Source of the DNA: Trichomonas vaginalis G3
Taxonomy: Eukaryota; Parabasalia; Trichomonadida; Trichomonadidae
Reading direction: 5' to 3'
Length of the DNA stretch: 64,000 nucleotides
Assembly: GCF_026262505.1 (NCBI RefSeq)
Contig: NC_067206.1
Span: forward strand, 13,822,205-13,886,204
The notes under the pieces were generated by a model. That model ran no database searches and was not told the DNA's origin. It saw nothing but the letters and a program-made list of their open reading frames with translations. Positions 20,001 to 30,813 of this stretch are shown here, piece by piece (position 1 is the first letter of the stretch; every line of letters starts with the position of its first letter). The position numbers were made by a program, and so were the translations under genes.

Positions 20001-21275
20001 TTGACTGACAATATGACTGACGGTTTGACACACACTATGACTGTTGATTCGAGTGAGTGTATGATTGAGAGTTTGGGTGACAATATGACTCATAGTTTAA
20101 GAGAGTGTATGACTGATGGTTTTAGTGAGAATAAGACTGACAGTTTGGGTGACAATATGACTTCGGTTTGACAGACACTATGAATTAGCTTTTTATTGAG
20201 AGTAAGACTGATAGTTTGACTGACAATATGACTGACGGTTTGACACACACTATGACTTACGGTTTTAGTTAGAATAAGACTGACAGTTTGAGTGACAATA
20301 TGACTGACAGTTTGACACACACTATGAATTAGCTTTTTAGTTAGAATAAGACTGACAGTTTGAGTGACAATATGACTGACGGTTTGACAGACACTATGAC
20401 TTACGGTTTTAGTTAGAATAAGACTGATAGTTTGACTGACAATATGACTTACGGTTTTATTTAGAATATGACTGAGAGTTTAGGTGACAATATGACTGTT
20501 GATTTGAGTGAGTGTATGACTGACAATTTGAGTGACAGTATGACTTCGGTTTGACAGACACTATGAATTAGCTTTTTAGTGAGAATAAGACTGACAATTT
20601 GAGTGACAATATGAATTACGGTTTTAGTTAGAATAAGACTGATAGTTTGACTGACAATATGACTGTGGTTTGACAGACACTATGACTGTTGATTCGAGTG
20701 AGTGTATGATTGAGAGTTTGGGTGACAATATGACTCATAGTTTAAGAGAGTGTATGACTGATGGTTTTAGTGAGAATAAGACTGACAGTTTGGGTGACAA
20801 TATGACTGCTAATTTGAATGAATATATGGCTGTCGGTTTGGGTGAGAATAAGACTGACGGCTTTAATTAGAATATTACTGACAGTTTGAGTGACAATATG
20901 ACTGTGGTTTGACAGACACTATGAATTAGCTTTTTATTGAGAGTAAGACTGACAGTTTGACCGACAATATGACTGACGGTTTGACAGCCCCTATGACTTA
21001 CGGTTTTATTTAGAATATGACTGAGAGTTTGGGTGACAATATGACTCATAGTTTAAGAGAGTTTATGACTGATGGTTTTAGTGAGAATAAGACTGATAGT
21101 TTGAGTGACAACATGACTGACGTTTTGACTGACGTTTTGACTGACAATATGACTGACGGCTTTAGTTAGAATATGACTTAGAGTTTAGCTGACAATTGGC
21201 TGACAGTTTGAGTGAGTGTATGAATGAGAATATAACTGACGTTTTGACTAACAATATGACTGACGGTTTGACATC
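17020..21275. repeat. 24-bp satellite with higher-order repeats
   Basis: About 4.2 kb of a 24-bp unit of the form AATATGACTGACGGTTTGAG plus TGAC, encoding 8-residue repeats on either strand. Larger blocks are copied: the stretch 17317-18560 recurs 1386-1387 bp to the right, and parts recur again 956 bp further on (for example 17748-17978, 19134-19364 and 20090-20320). The copies are nearly identical, so recent. Frames up to 144 codons exist on both strands but begin and end at variant units; I do not call them genes. Confidence 0.9.
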
Positions 21276-21545
21276 GAAATTCATTCATATATATGTATTG
21301 ATCAATGCAATCACCCTATTTAATATTATTATTTATCAATTAATTTTTCATTACTACATGCTCTCAATTATTATGACATTAATATTTATCAATAAATATT
21401 TCATTACTATATGCTCCCACCCAATTTGACATTATTGTTCTTTGACAAATTTTTCTTTATTAAAGACACTCTCACAAATTCATATCAATATATTTTAATT
21501 ATCACCTATTCCAATCCATTTTCATATTCATATTCTTATTGAGTT
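21276..21545. other. AT-rich spacer between two satellites
   Basis: No repeat, gene or motif recognised; about 80% A/T. Confidence 0.5.
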
Positions 21546-22000
21546 AGAATAAATTGAGGATGACTGAGAATCAAATTATAATTAGTGAGAATCAATTGAA
21601 GAATACTGGGAGTTAATTAAGGTTGTTTAAGAATAAATTGTGAATAAGTGACAATCAATTGAGGATGAGTGAGAATCATTTGATTATTAGTGAGATTCAA
21701 CTGAACATCAGTGAGAATCAATTGAATAATACTAAGAAGAAATTGAGGAAGAGTGAGAATCACTTGATTCTTAGCGAGAATCAATTAAGGATGAGTAAGA
21801 ATCAATTAATAAGTAGTGAGAATCAATTTAGGGTGACTGAGAATCAATTGATTCTTAGTGAGAATCTATTGATAATTAATGCGAATCAATTGATTATTTG
21901 TGAGAATCAATTGATCAGTAGTAAGGATCAATTGATTATTTGTGAGAACCAATTGAAGATGAGTAAGAGTCAATTGAGGATGAATATGTGTCTATTCTGA
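21546..22000. repeat. 21-bp satellite (AGTGAGAATCAATTGATTAT-type unit)
   Basis: About 20 diverged units of 21 bp. In the + frame they read as a heptad, S-E-N-Q-L-I-I, over 21659-22000 without a stop. It could be a fragment of a coiled-coil repeat gene, but upstream units contain stops and no start region is convincing. Confidence 0.75.
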
Positions 22001-22012
22001 TATGACTTAGTA

Positions 22013-23313
22013 TAGGGTGTCCAAAGGTGCGTTTAGCACAGCGCTCTATATGAGACTATTAAAGGAGATATATGCTGATTATAAATATATAATAAAAAAT
22101 ATGAATATATGTATATGATGAGTATGTTGTATTTTGGCGCCATGCCGGGATATAAAATGAATTTTGAGACAAGAGGCGGTTTCGCGGGAAATTTTGGCGG
22201 GATTTTTTTCATTTTTTTAATGAATCATAAAGAAAACATCCTCGCTCTTGCAAAAAAATGCAAAGACTGTAAAAAATCTACGAGACATTGGTAAAATGCT
22301 TCGGTATGGATGCTCCTAGCTATTCCACTGTAACGTATCATGTTAGGATGTATCACTTCATGAACAAAAAGGCGCCCATCATAAAAATTGACAAAAAATC
22401 GCCGGATCAAAGAAAAATCAAAGCAATTCTTCAAGCGCTAGATGAAGACCCAAGAGCATCACTCAGAAGGATAGAGGAGATGACAAAGATACACTTACAA
22501 CAGTCAGTTATTATCTGCACAATTATTTGAACTACAAACTAGCGTATACACGTTGGGTTCCGCACAACCTTAATTCAGTTCAAAAAAAATCTAGAGTCCA
22601 ATCTTCGAAAGAGCTCCTCTCTATATTGGTGCGTATCAATCCAAGAAGTTTCGCTTTTTAGTAACAGGGGACGAGTCTTGGTTTCAATATGCAACAGAAG
22701 CCAAAATCATGTGGATCCCGAAGGATGAAAATCCGCAAACATTCCCGAAGAAAAAAATTGACACACCAATGATGATGTTGTCGGTTTTTTGGGGCGTGAA
22801 TGGCATCATCGCAATTGATATTCTTCAAAAACCTAATACGATGAATGCTCAGTATCTAATTGACAATGTTCTTACTCAAATTATCAATTCTGATGAGTTT
22901 GAGAAATCCAAATAACAAAAACAAAAGTTTGCAATTCATTTTGATAATTCAAGAGTTCACAAAAGTCATAAGGTAATGAATTACTTGTTGGAAAACAATG
23001 TCAAAGTTGTTCCAAACCCAATTTATCCACCTGATATTGCACCCTCTGAGTTTTATTTATTCGGCACGCTAAAAAAGAGAGCTGAAGGACGCGAATTCGC
23101 GAGTCCAGATGATCTTGAAAATTTTGTAAGAGAGCAATTTGAGCAATTTTCTCATGATGATTTAAAGCGTGTCTTTCAAGCCTGGATCGATCGCTGCGAA
23201 CGCGTGATTGAATCCAATGGTGATTATATTTAAATAAACTTTATATATATGTAACTTGTTTATTTCTATTCGCAGTATTCAGGTTTGTGCTAAACACACC
23301 TTTGGACACCCTA
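22013..23313 (+). mobile_element. Tvmar1 mariner, copy 1
   Basis: 1301 bp with terminal repeats TAGGGTGTCCAAAGGTG at both ends and TA on each side (22011-22012, 23314-23315). It carries a mariner transposase with four disabling changes. It differs from copy 2 by two 1-bp deletions and few other changes. Known from T. vaginalis as the first mariner family found outside animals. Confidence 0.95.
22220..23233 (+). pseudogene. Mariner transposase, copy 1 (inactive)
   Basis: Starts MNHKENILALAKKCKDCKK. An N-terminal helix-turn-helix region is followed by the D,D34D-type core: TGDESWFQYA (first Asp), IHFDNSRVH (second Asp) and YPPDIAPSEFYLFG (third). Expected length is about 338 residues. It shares with copy 2 a 1-bp loss near 22289 and an in-frame stop near 22912, and has two private 1-bp losses near 22492 and 22628. 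It cannot make an enzyme. Confidence 0.9.
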
Positions 23314-23315
23314 TA

Positions 23316-23525
23316 GATGAAGATGGTTTAGCATTAAAAATTGTCACTTTTTTAAAATTTCGGATTTTTAAGAGTATGTTGAAAATTAAACATACTCTTA
23401 ATATATGTTAATAATTATCATTTGATAAAATTATTTAAATAGTAATCAAAATATTGTTATAAATATTAATGGAGTTGAAAAATTATGATCATAAAAGTAA
23501 GATGTTAGCATCTAGCCTCAGTAGA
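23316..23525. other. Spacer between the two mariner copies
   Basis: 210 bp, AT-rich, with a short inverted repeat (AAGAGTATGTT and AACATACTCTT around 23370-23402). A frame starting MELKNYDHKSK near 23471 runs to the second mariner; it might be the 5' end of the host gene that continues at 24839, but the frames do not agree across the element. Confidence 0.4.
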
Positions 23526-23527
23526 TA

Positions 23528-24830
23528 TAGGGTGTCCAAAGGTGTGTTTAGCACAAACCTGAATACTGCGAATAGAAATAAACAAGTTACATATATATAA
23601 AGTTTATTTAAATATAATCACCATTGGATTCAATCACGCGTTCGCAGCGATCGATCCAGGCTTGAAAGACACGCTTTAAATCATCATGAGAAAATTGCTC
23701 AAATTGCTCTCTTACAAAATTTTCAAGATCATCTGGACTCGCGAATTCGCGTCCTTCAGCTCTCTTTTTTAGCGTGCCGAATAAATAAAACTCAGAGGGT
23801 GCAATATCAGGTGGATAAATTGGGTTTGGAACAACTTTGACATTGTTTTCCAACAAGTAATTCATTACCTTATGACTTTTGTGAACTCTTGAATTATCAA
23901 AATGAATTGCAAACTTTTGTTTTTGTTATTTGGATTTCTCAAACTCATCAGAATTGATAATTTGAGTAAGAACATTGTCAATTAGATACTGAGCATTCAT
24001 CGTATTAGGTTTTTGAAGAATATCAATTGCGATGATGCCATTCACGCCCCAAAAAACCGACAACATCATCATTGGTGTGTCAATTTTTTTCTTCGGGAAT
24101 GTTTGCGGATTTTCATCCTTCGGGATCCACATGATTTTGGCTTCTGTTGCATATTGAAACCAAGACTCGTCCCCTGTTACTAAAAAGCGAAACTTCTTGG
24201 ATTGATACGCACCCAATATAGAGAGGAGCTCTTTCGAAGATTGGACTCTAGATTTTTTTTGAACTGAATTAAGGTTGTGCGGAACCCAACGTGTATACGC
24301 TAGTTTGTAGTTCAAATAATTGTGCAGATAATAACTGACTGTTGTAAGTGGTATCTTTGTCATCTCCTCTATCCTTCTGAGTGATGCTCTTGGGTCTTCA
24401 TCTAGCGCTTGAAGAATTGCTTTGATTTTTCTTTGATCCGGCGATTTTTTGTCAATTTTTATGATGGGCGCCTTTTTGTTCATGAAGTGATACATCCTAA
24501 CATGATACGTTACAGTGGAATAGCTAGGAGCATCCATACCGAAGCATTTTACCAATGTCTCGTAGATTTTTTACAGTCTTTGCATTTTTTTGCAAGAGCG
24601 AGGATGTTTTCTTTATGATTCATTAAAAAAATGAAAAAAATCCCGCCAAAATTTCCCGCGAAACCGCCTCTTGTCTCAAAATTCATTTTATATCCCGGCA
24701 TGGCGCCAAAATACAACATACTCATCATATACATATATTCATATTTTTTATTATATATTTATAATCAGCATATATCTCCTTTAATAGTCTCATATAGAGC
24801 GCTGTGCTAAACGCACCTTTGGACACCCTA
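23528..24830 (-). mobile_element. Tvmar1 mariner, copy 2 (inverted to copy 1)
   Basis: 1303 bp, the same terminal repeats, TA on both sides (23526-23527, 24831-24832). With copy 1 it forms a palindrome with arms of about 1.3 kb and a 214-bp loop. Confidence 0.95.
23608..24623 (-). pseudogene. Mariner transposase, copy 2 (inactive)
   Basis: The same protein as copy 1 but without its two private deletions. The shared 1-bp loss after the first 24 codons and the shared stop after SDEFEKSK remain, so the three catalytic Asp blocks lie in two frames of 209 and 85 codons. The shared defects show both copies descend from one dead or dying source, mobilised in trans. Confidence 0.9.
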
Positions 24831-24838
24831 TACCATTA

Positions 24839-27033
24839 AATGTTTCGGATGATTTGATTTTAATTCAGTTGGGTTCTATTAGATGTAATAGTGTAAATTC
24901 TGATTCAACAATTTATCCAGATGGGTATATTTCAAAAATTTTATATTATTCTTCCAATAAACCCTATCAAAAAGAATGGTATACAAATAAAATAACTTAT
25001 CAAGATGGTAAACCTAAATTCACTGTTTTGGATTCATTATCAAATGCATATGTCGGAGATTCACCATCATATCCTTGGGGACAAATCGTTTCAAAAATCA
25101 AAGAATTAAACAGAAATATTAAGAATGTATATAATTTTGGACATAAATTATTTGGATTTGAAAATAAATCTATCATTTGTTATTTGGAGGAACTCAAAGA
25201 GCGTTTTATCTCGAATAGCGATGAAGTAAAGTATCTTCAAACATATGAAACAACACCTAAATTTCAGAGATCCGCTGAAGCTTTTACAGAAATGGTAAAT
25301 ATGATTATAAGTGAAAAATATTTGCAAACAGATCTCAGTCAAATTAAAATCAAAATCCATCTTCTAGGGGAACAATATATTCTTAAATTTTTAGAAGCAT
25401 TTATAATTGCCCGCCCCAAATTTTATGCACAGGTTATAGGTTTCTTACAAAATTTTTCATTTGACCAGGAATTATACTCAAAAGCAGGAATTTCTAAACC
25501 ATTAATACAAGCAATAATTAATGGCGATAAAAGATATTCGAATATTTTTGCTTTTTCAGGAAAATTGTGTGATTTAACAATCGAAGATTTTATTAATGTT
25601 TTAATTTCAGATCAAACAAATGAAAATGGTGAAGAATATTATCAAATACGTATCAGATCTATATTGGATAATAGTAAATATTCTTTCTATGAACTAGCAG
25701 TTAAATTTGAATCAATTAATATTTTAAATTCGTGTAATATAGATAATGTTACACCAATCATGAAAGCATTGATAATGTCAAGCCCAAACGAAACAATTTT
25801 CAAAATGAATGATAAATTCAATTTGCAGACTTATCAATTTACAAACCAAATCAAGTATGTTTTATCTTTTGCATACAATATCTCAGAGTTATTTTCTACA
25901 TTTAGAAATCCATTACTCTCTTCGATTGTTTCAACAAATAATATTATATCAGTAATGAATTTGAATGAAAGCAAAGTTATTCGTTTAAAGATTCATTTAA
26001 TCTTCCATGAGGCCCTAATTCAAAATAATGATTTTATGTACAAGAACTTTAATGTTTTGAATCAAATAAAAAACAATGACCTTCTGGAAATTTTAGCAAA
26101 AGCTTGTTTGAAAGCTGACAAAAAAATTCAAGCAGATTTTGAACAAATCATGGGTATTAAATTTACAGCGATCAAACAATTTCATGAATCCATAGAAAAA
26201 ATTCCAGTTGATCGGTCTCCAATTACAATAGATGGTTGCCATATTTGTTTTGAATGCTCTAAAAATACTGATATTGAAAAACTCAAATCAATGCAATTAA
26301 TTCTAATAAGCCCTGGTATTCATATCAATGTGTTAACTTATGAACAAACATTGAAGTTTTTGGAACAAATGCCAGCATTTATTCATTTGGGCCTTTCCAA
26401 TATAAGTTCTGATCGATCTGTAAACTTAAATTATTTTCTACTTCAAAACGAAGATTATTCCCCTTTAAAAATTTCACATTGTATGACAAAATCGTATCCT
26501 TTGAATATTCAAAAGTATCAGATACGTTGTGGATGATTACTGTACCAAAAAACATGAAAAACATAAAATTACCCAAAGAGTTTTCAGGGAGGTTAAAATG
26601 GTACATTCAAATAACGAAAGTTGATCTCCCAGGACATCCTCTGCAAGATGAAATACAGGAAAAAATAAAGCATGATAATGAGATTGGTGATATCTTAACT
26701 TCATATCCCGGGAAATTTTATGTAAATTATAGCACAACGATAAGAAGTGATAGTTTATTCGTCAATGGAAATCCTATAGAATTTCTTATATATATTCCAA
26801 GCGAATCAGGAAATTTGGCGTTGGAGTGTAATTTAATTCACTTAGATGCTACTTTTTCATGGCCGAAATATATATTTATTTTTCATCGTGGTAATTACTA
26901 TATGCGAGGTTACCCTCTAGGGATATACATAGGGCGCAGCGAATCATCCGCTGCTTATCAACGGTGGCTTACAGCCATGAATATTGAATTTAAATCATTA
27001 AACATTATGGAGCACTTTTCAAGAATCAAATGG
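24839..27033 (+). pseudogene. Host gene fragment of unknown family
   Basis: A long host-like frame (about 560 codons) begins at the mariner edge with no native start, shifts frame near 26465-26480 (an A-run), and continues for about 185 codons to the M2 boundary (GYPLGIYIGRSESSAAYQRW, then MEHFSRIKW). The protein looks soluble and mostly helical; near residue 470 it has CHICFECSKNTD, a Cys-rich knuckle. Codon use is like the host genes to the right. I do not recognise the family. It was cut on the left by Tvmar1 and on the right by M2. Confidence 0.6.
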
Positions 27034-27146
27034 AAAAAAAAGGTAGTGGGGCTTCCAGGCGCGTTGCGCCCTCTAGCCCCGAAGATGTTTAGTATAAATG
27101 AAGTTTTTATTCGGAGGGCTTCCAGGCGCGTTGCGCCCTCTAGCCC
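27034..27146 (+). repeat. M2 left terminal inverted repeat
   Basis: A7, then one full 67-bp unit and part of a second. Each unit has a hairpin: GGGGCT pairs with AGCCCC around a GGCGC-GTT-GCGCC tip. Matches the right end in inverse orientation almost perfectly. Confidence 0.9.
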
Positions 27147-27930
27147 ATAAAAAATTTCTGAGGACGAGCCAGCCGTTGACTTTTTTGTAGAGCACTCAAA
27201 ATAGTATAACTTTGTCCGGACAAGTAAGGGTCTATCGTCGCTACAGGAAAAGTTACAGGCGTTCCAAGGAAGTATACTTTGAGAAGCCTTTTTCCCCTTA
27301 TAGAATGAGATAGGACGGTTATTTTACAAAACTGACAACACTTTGACCGAGTAGTTTTTTGTGCTGAACAAATAGTGTCATATAAACATCTGTCAAAAAC
27401 CGTTTTTTACTTCACTTAAAATGCCACGTAAGCTACGTAAGAATATACGTAAGAGGAAGGGAGCATTGAAACATCCAATAGTAAAACTGACACCACAACA
27501 ACAGTTGCAACAACAAATGATGAATGACCCCACTATGTTGCAACAAATGTCAAGCAACCCTATGCTTTTAAACCGAGTTATTGGTGCACAGAGTGGAGGT
27601 TTAAGAGCGGCACTTTTAGCGAAAATGGCAGGCTATGGTGGAGCTGCAGACGGAACAGCTTATAACCTTCAAAGTCAAATGAATTTGAGTTCACTCAAAA
27701 ATCAAATAACAGATGTCAAAAAGTCAAACATAGACATACAGAAACTGTTTCGTACCGAAATGGCTCACAAAAAAGTGACAGAAAACCTTAAATTGCGCGG
27801 CAATTTTAATTAAAAAATAAACATTAATTTTTGTGATTGATATTATGCATTTTATTTATATTATATAAGATTTAAATTTAGGGGAAAAATTGGAAAAAAA
27901 AATAAGATTGGAAGTCTTTAGGTAAGAAGG

Positions 27931-28161
27931 AAAGGGCAAGAGATATATAGTGTACCTATATACCTCTTGCCCTTTCATTCTAAGTAGAAATGGGAGAAAC
28001 TTTGTCCGCATCATCAGTTATGCGGACAAAGTTTCTCCGATTTCTAATGGGAATTGCAGGCTATGAGGCACTGATATATAATCAGTACCTCATAGCCTAC
28101 AATTCCCCTTATTAGACTTCCAAACTTTGAGTTAATATCAAGACATTAACTCAAAGTTTGG
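27931..28161. repeat. Four successive long hairpins in element A
   Basis: Stems at 27931/27975 (about 18 bp, near perfect), 27993-28010 with 28021-28038 (18 bp perfect), 28049-28068 with 28088-28107 (20 bp, one mismatch) and 28120-28136 with 28145-28161 (17 bp perfect). The stems are unrelated to each other in sequence. Confidence 0.9.
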
Positions 28162-28356
28162 AAAACTTCTCGTAAGAATCAATCGTCAAAAACCTCGATT
28201 GCAGTTATATTCATTGTGTTAAATTTGATTTATTTTGAAATTTTTATAAATTAAATTTTATATAACATAAAGCGTTATGAATTAGTATTTCCATATGAAT
28301 TTTATCTCGAAAATAGTAATTCTGTCCAGTTATATTTCGGTTAATTTTGGAAATTT

Positions 28357-28515
28357 CTAGGAATACTTTAAGATAGTATGATTATATATAACTCTGCCTT
28401 CATGATTTATTTTAGCTTTCGCGCAAATATCAGTTAACTTAACTCCATTATTTGATTTTGTGATGGCTTCACAAAGCCAATCAATATCAATCTCTTCTGG
28501 AGAATGTCTTCTCAT
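28357..28515 (-). CDS. Small ORF in element A, 52 aa
   Basis: ATG to stop, starting MRRHSPEEIDIDWLCEAI, then KLTDICAKAKINHEGRVIYN. The helix-turn-helix-like second half recalls DNA-binding ends of transposases or host Myb-like proteins, but I cannot name a family. It may be a chance or captured frame; no Inr is evident. Confidence 0.3.
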   Translation of the reverse strand: MRRHSPEEIDIDWLCEAITKSNNGVKLTDICAKAKINHEGRVIYNHTILKYS

Positions 28516-30813
28516 CTAGAATATTTTCAATACTTTACATACAAACATTTTTATTTCTAAAAAACTTTTTAATTTTTTCTAGGATATATGAATGAAAATA
28601 GTTAGAACAAGATTTTGAAGCTCAAAACATTAAAAATTATTAAAGATTTGTATAATATGATTAAAAATGGGAAATAATATGAGGCAATATAAAGGAATAT
28701 GAATATTAAATAAATATATCTAAATAGAAAGAATCAGAAAAATCAAATTATTGGCGCCAAAAATGTCACCTTTTTTGTGAGCCATTTCGGTATGAGATAA
28801 TAGACATACAGAAACAAATAAGTGAAAACGAAAAGAAACTAGAATATGACAGACACACAAAGAAACTCAATGAGTTAAACGTAGAGAAAAAGAAGAAAGA
28901 AGAACAACTGAAAGAACTAAGTACAGAGGAATATGCGAAAAAAGTGTCAGAAAAAGCAGCAGAAGTAGCAAAAATGGAACAAGATGTCATAAATTTGAAA
29001 AACCATACTACTCAATATAAAATACTGAAAGATGAAGAGATAAAACAAAAAGCCATGAAGACATATATGGATAGCGATGAGTATAAAAAAGAAGTTGAAG
29101 CAAATGTAAAGGCAGAAAAACTTTTACAGTTGCAAAACCAAACCGTACAGTATGAAAACTTAGCACAAGAAAGTAAAAATAACGACGCAGCCATGCAAAA
29201 GGCAATGAAAAGCGCAGAATATATAAAAGCTAATAATGACTGGTTAGATGCCCAAGCCAACGCTAAAGCAGCCCAACTTATAGGGTCAATAAGGACAAAA
29301 ATACAAGCGGATGAAGACAGTTCAAATGAAGCTTTAATGAATGCTGACTTTAAGAATGCCTTCGAAGCTCTTCATAGTAAGGTGAAACTAGTGAACGACT
29401 TCTCATCTGGAAAGAAACTGAAGTCTGAAAGTTTCGACAAAGAGTTAAGAGAAGTAGCACAAAATATGACGAAAATAACAGATGCAGCAACGAGACAGGC
29501 AGTTCAAAGTGCCTATGACGCCGTTAGAGCAACTGTTGTGGAAAGTCAAGAAAAGAGTTACAACAGACCAAAACAGACCTAGTAAATGCTTTCTTAAGAA
29601 CGAAAAGTCAGGTAGGACATTATGCTGCAGATGGAACATATGTGCCAGCTGGTGGAACTTATATACCACCAAACCCTCCAAGAGAAGCACCTGCACCAGG
29701 ACTACCTAAAACATTTACATCGTCACATGGACACAGACACAGGCATGCACCAAAACCAACACAACAACCAACACAACAACCAACAGTTCAAAATCCAGCA
29801 CCACAACAACAACCAACACAACAACCAACAGTTCAAAATCCAGCACAGCAACCAACAGTTCAAAATCCAGCACCACAACCAAAACCAGCACAACAATCAC
29901 CTCCACAACCAGCACAACAACCAACAGTTCAAAACCCTGCACAACAACAACCACAAACAGAGCAAGGACATAAAAGAAGTAGAGAAAAAGGAAACCAAGA
30001 ATTCTTAAAAATGCTTAAGGAAGATTATGGTTACCCAGATACTCTTGACTTTAGTGACAGATATAAAGAAGCTATTAGAAAGTTCAAGGAAGGAAATACT
30101 GACCCGAACCTATTTAGCTTTATGGCTCAGCATCAAATCGGATATAATCTCAAACCTGGAAAATACAAGCTCGCTAAGGGATATGATTTAATAGCATATC
30201 ATCCAAATGACATGGATGAATTTACTCCGAGATATTTGGTGTCAGAGCTAAATGATAATTCAACTCTCTTCATGAAACGCGTAAAAAATAGAGACGGAAC
30301 GAAAGAAGAAAGGTTTATGAGTCCGGATGACTTAGATAGGGAACTTTTTAAAAACGGTCTCGGAATATATGAAATGCCAGCAGATGAGGTACAAGAAACT
30401 CCACAGGAAGAAGTTCAGATACAACCAGACATGGAAGAAATAGTTCAGCAACAACAGCTAGAAGAGCCTGAAGGAAACGAACAAGTCCCTCCTTTGGAAA
30501 CTAACTTCACAGAACTAGATGAAGATTTGGAACAGCCGAAAAATCTTGACCCTCAACAAGTGTATGCGGAGAATATGGAATCTTTCCAAGAGTCTAAGAA
30601 AAATTCGGCTGACATAGTAGAAGAATATCGAAAAATGTTCACCGACATACAAAAGACTCCAACATCAGATGAAAATATTCAGCATAGAATGGAAGTACTG
30701 AAAGAAAATGTACGCAAATACAATAATCCTTTTTACTTACGACCATATAACGTTCAATCTTTGGCTGAACTCGGTGAAAATAAAAGGTTAAATTTCAACA
30801 AAAACATATAGAA

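Larger units (their letters stand above)
27746..28799. mobile_element. Hairpin-array element A
   Basis: 1054 bp with terminal inverted repeats: both ends carry TACCGAAATGGCTCACAAAA six bases in, and then AGTGACA or GGTGACA. The 16-bp sequence ATAGACATACAGAAAC stands on both sides (27730-27745 and 28800-28815). Inside are four successive long hairpins and a 52-codon frame, then AT-rich DNA. No transposase, so it depends on another element. Confidence 0.8.
27421..30811 (+). pseudogene. Coiled-coil plus Pro/Gln-repeat protein of M2 (broken, interrupted)
   Basis: A basic N terminus (MPRKLRKNIRKRKGALKHPI), a Met/Gln-rich stretch, a long charged coiled coil, a HGHRHRH patch with Pro/Gln repeats (PTQQPTVQNPA), and an acidic C-terminal domain. 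Mavericks of T. vaginalis are known to encode a large coiled-coil protein. It is the first gene after the left terminal repeat. A 1054-bp non-coding element (27746-28799) sits in its coiled-coil part. About three further breaks. Confidence 0.6.

Noticed and set aside
17024-21049. Repeated frames of 60-144 codons on both strands
   Set aside because: They follow the 24-bp period, start and stop at variant units, and are copied with the satellite; no promoter or domain supports them.
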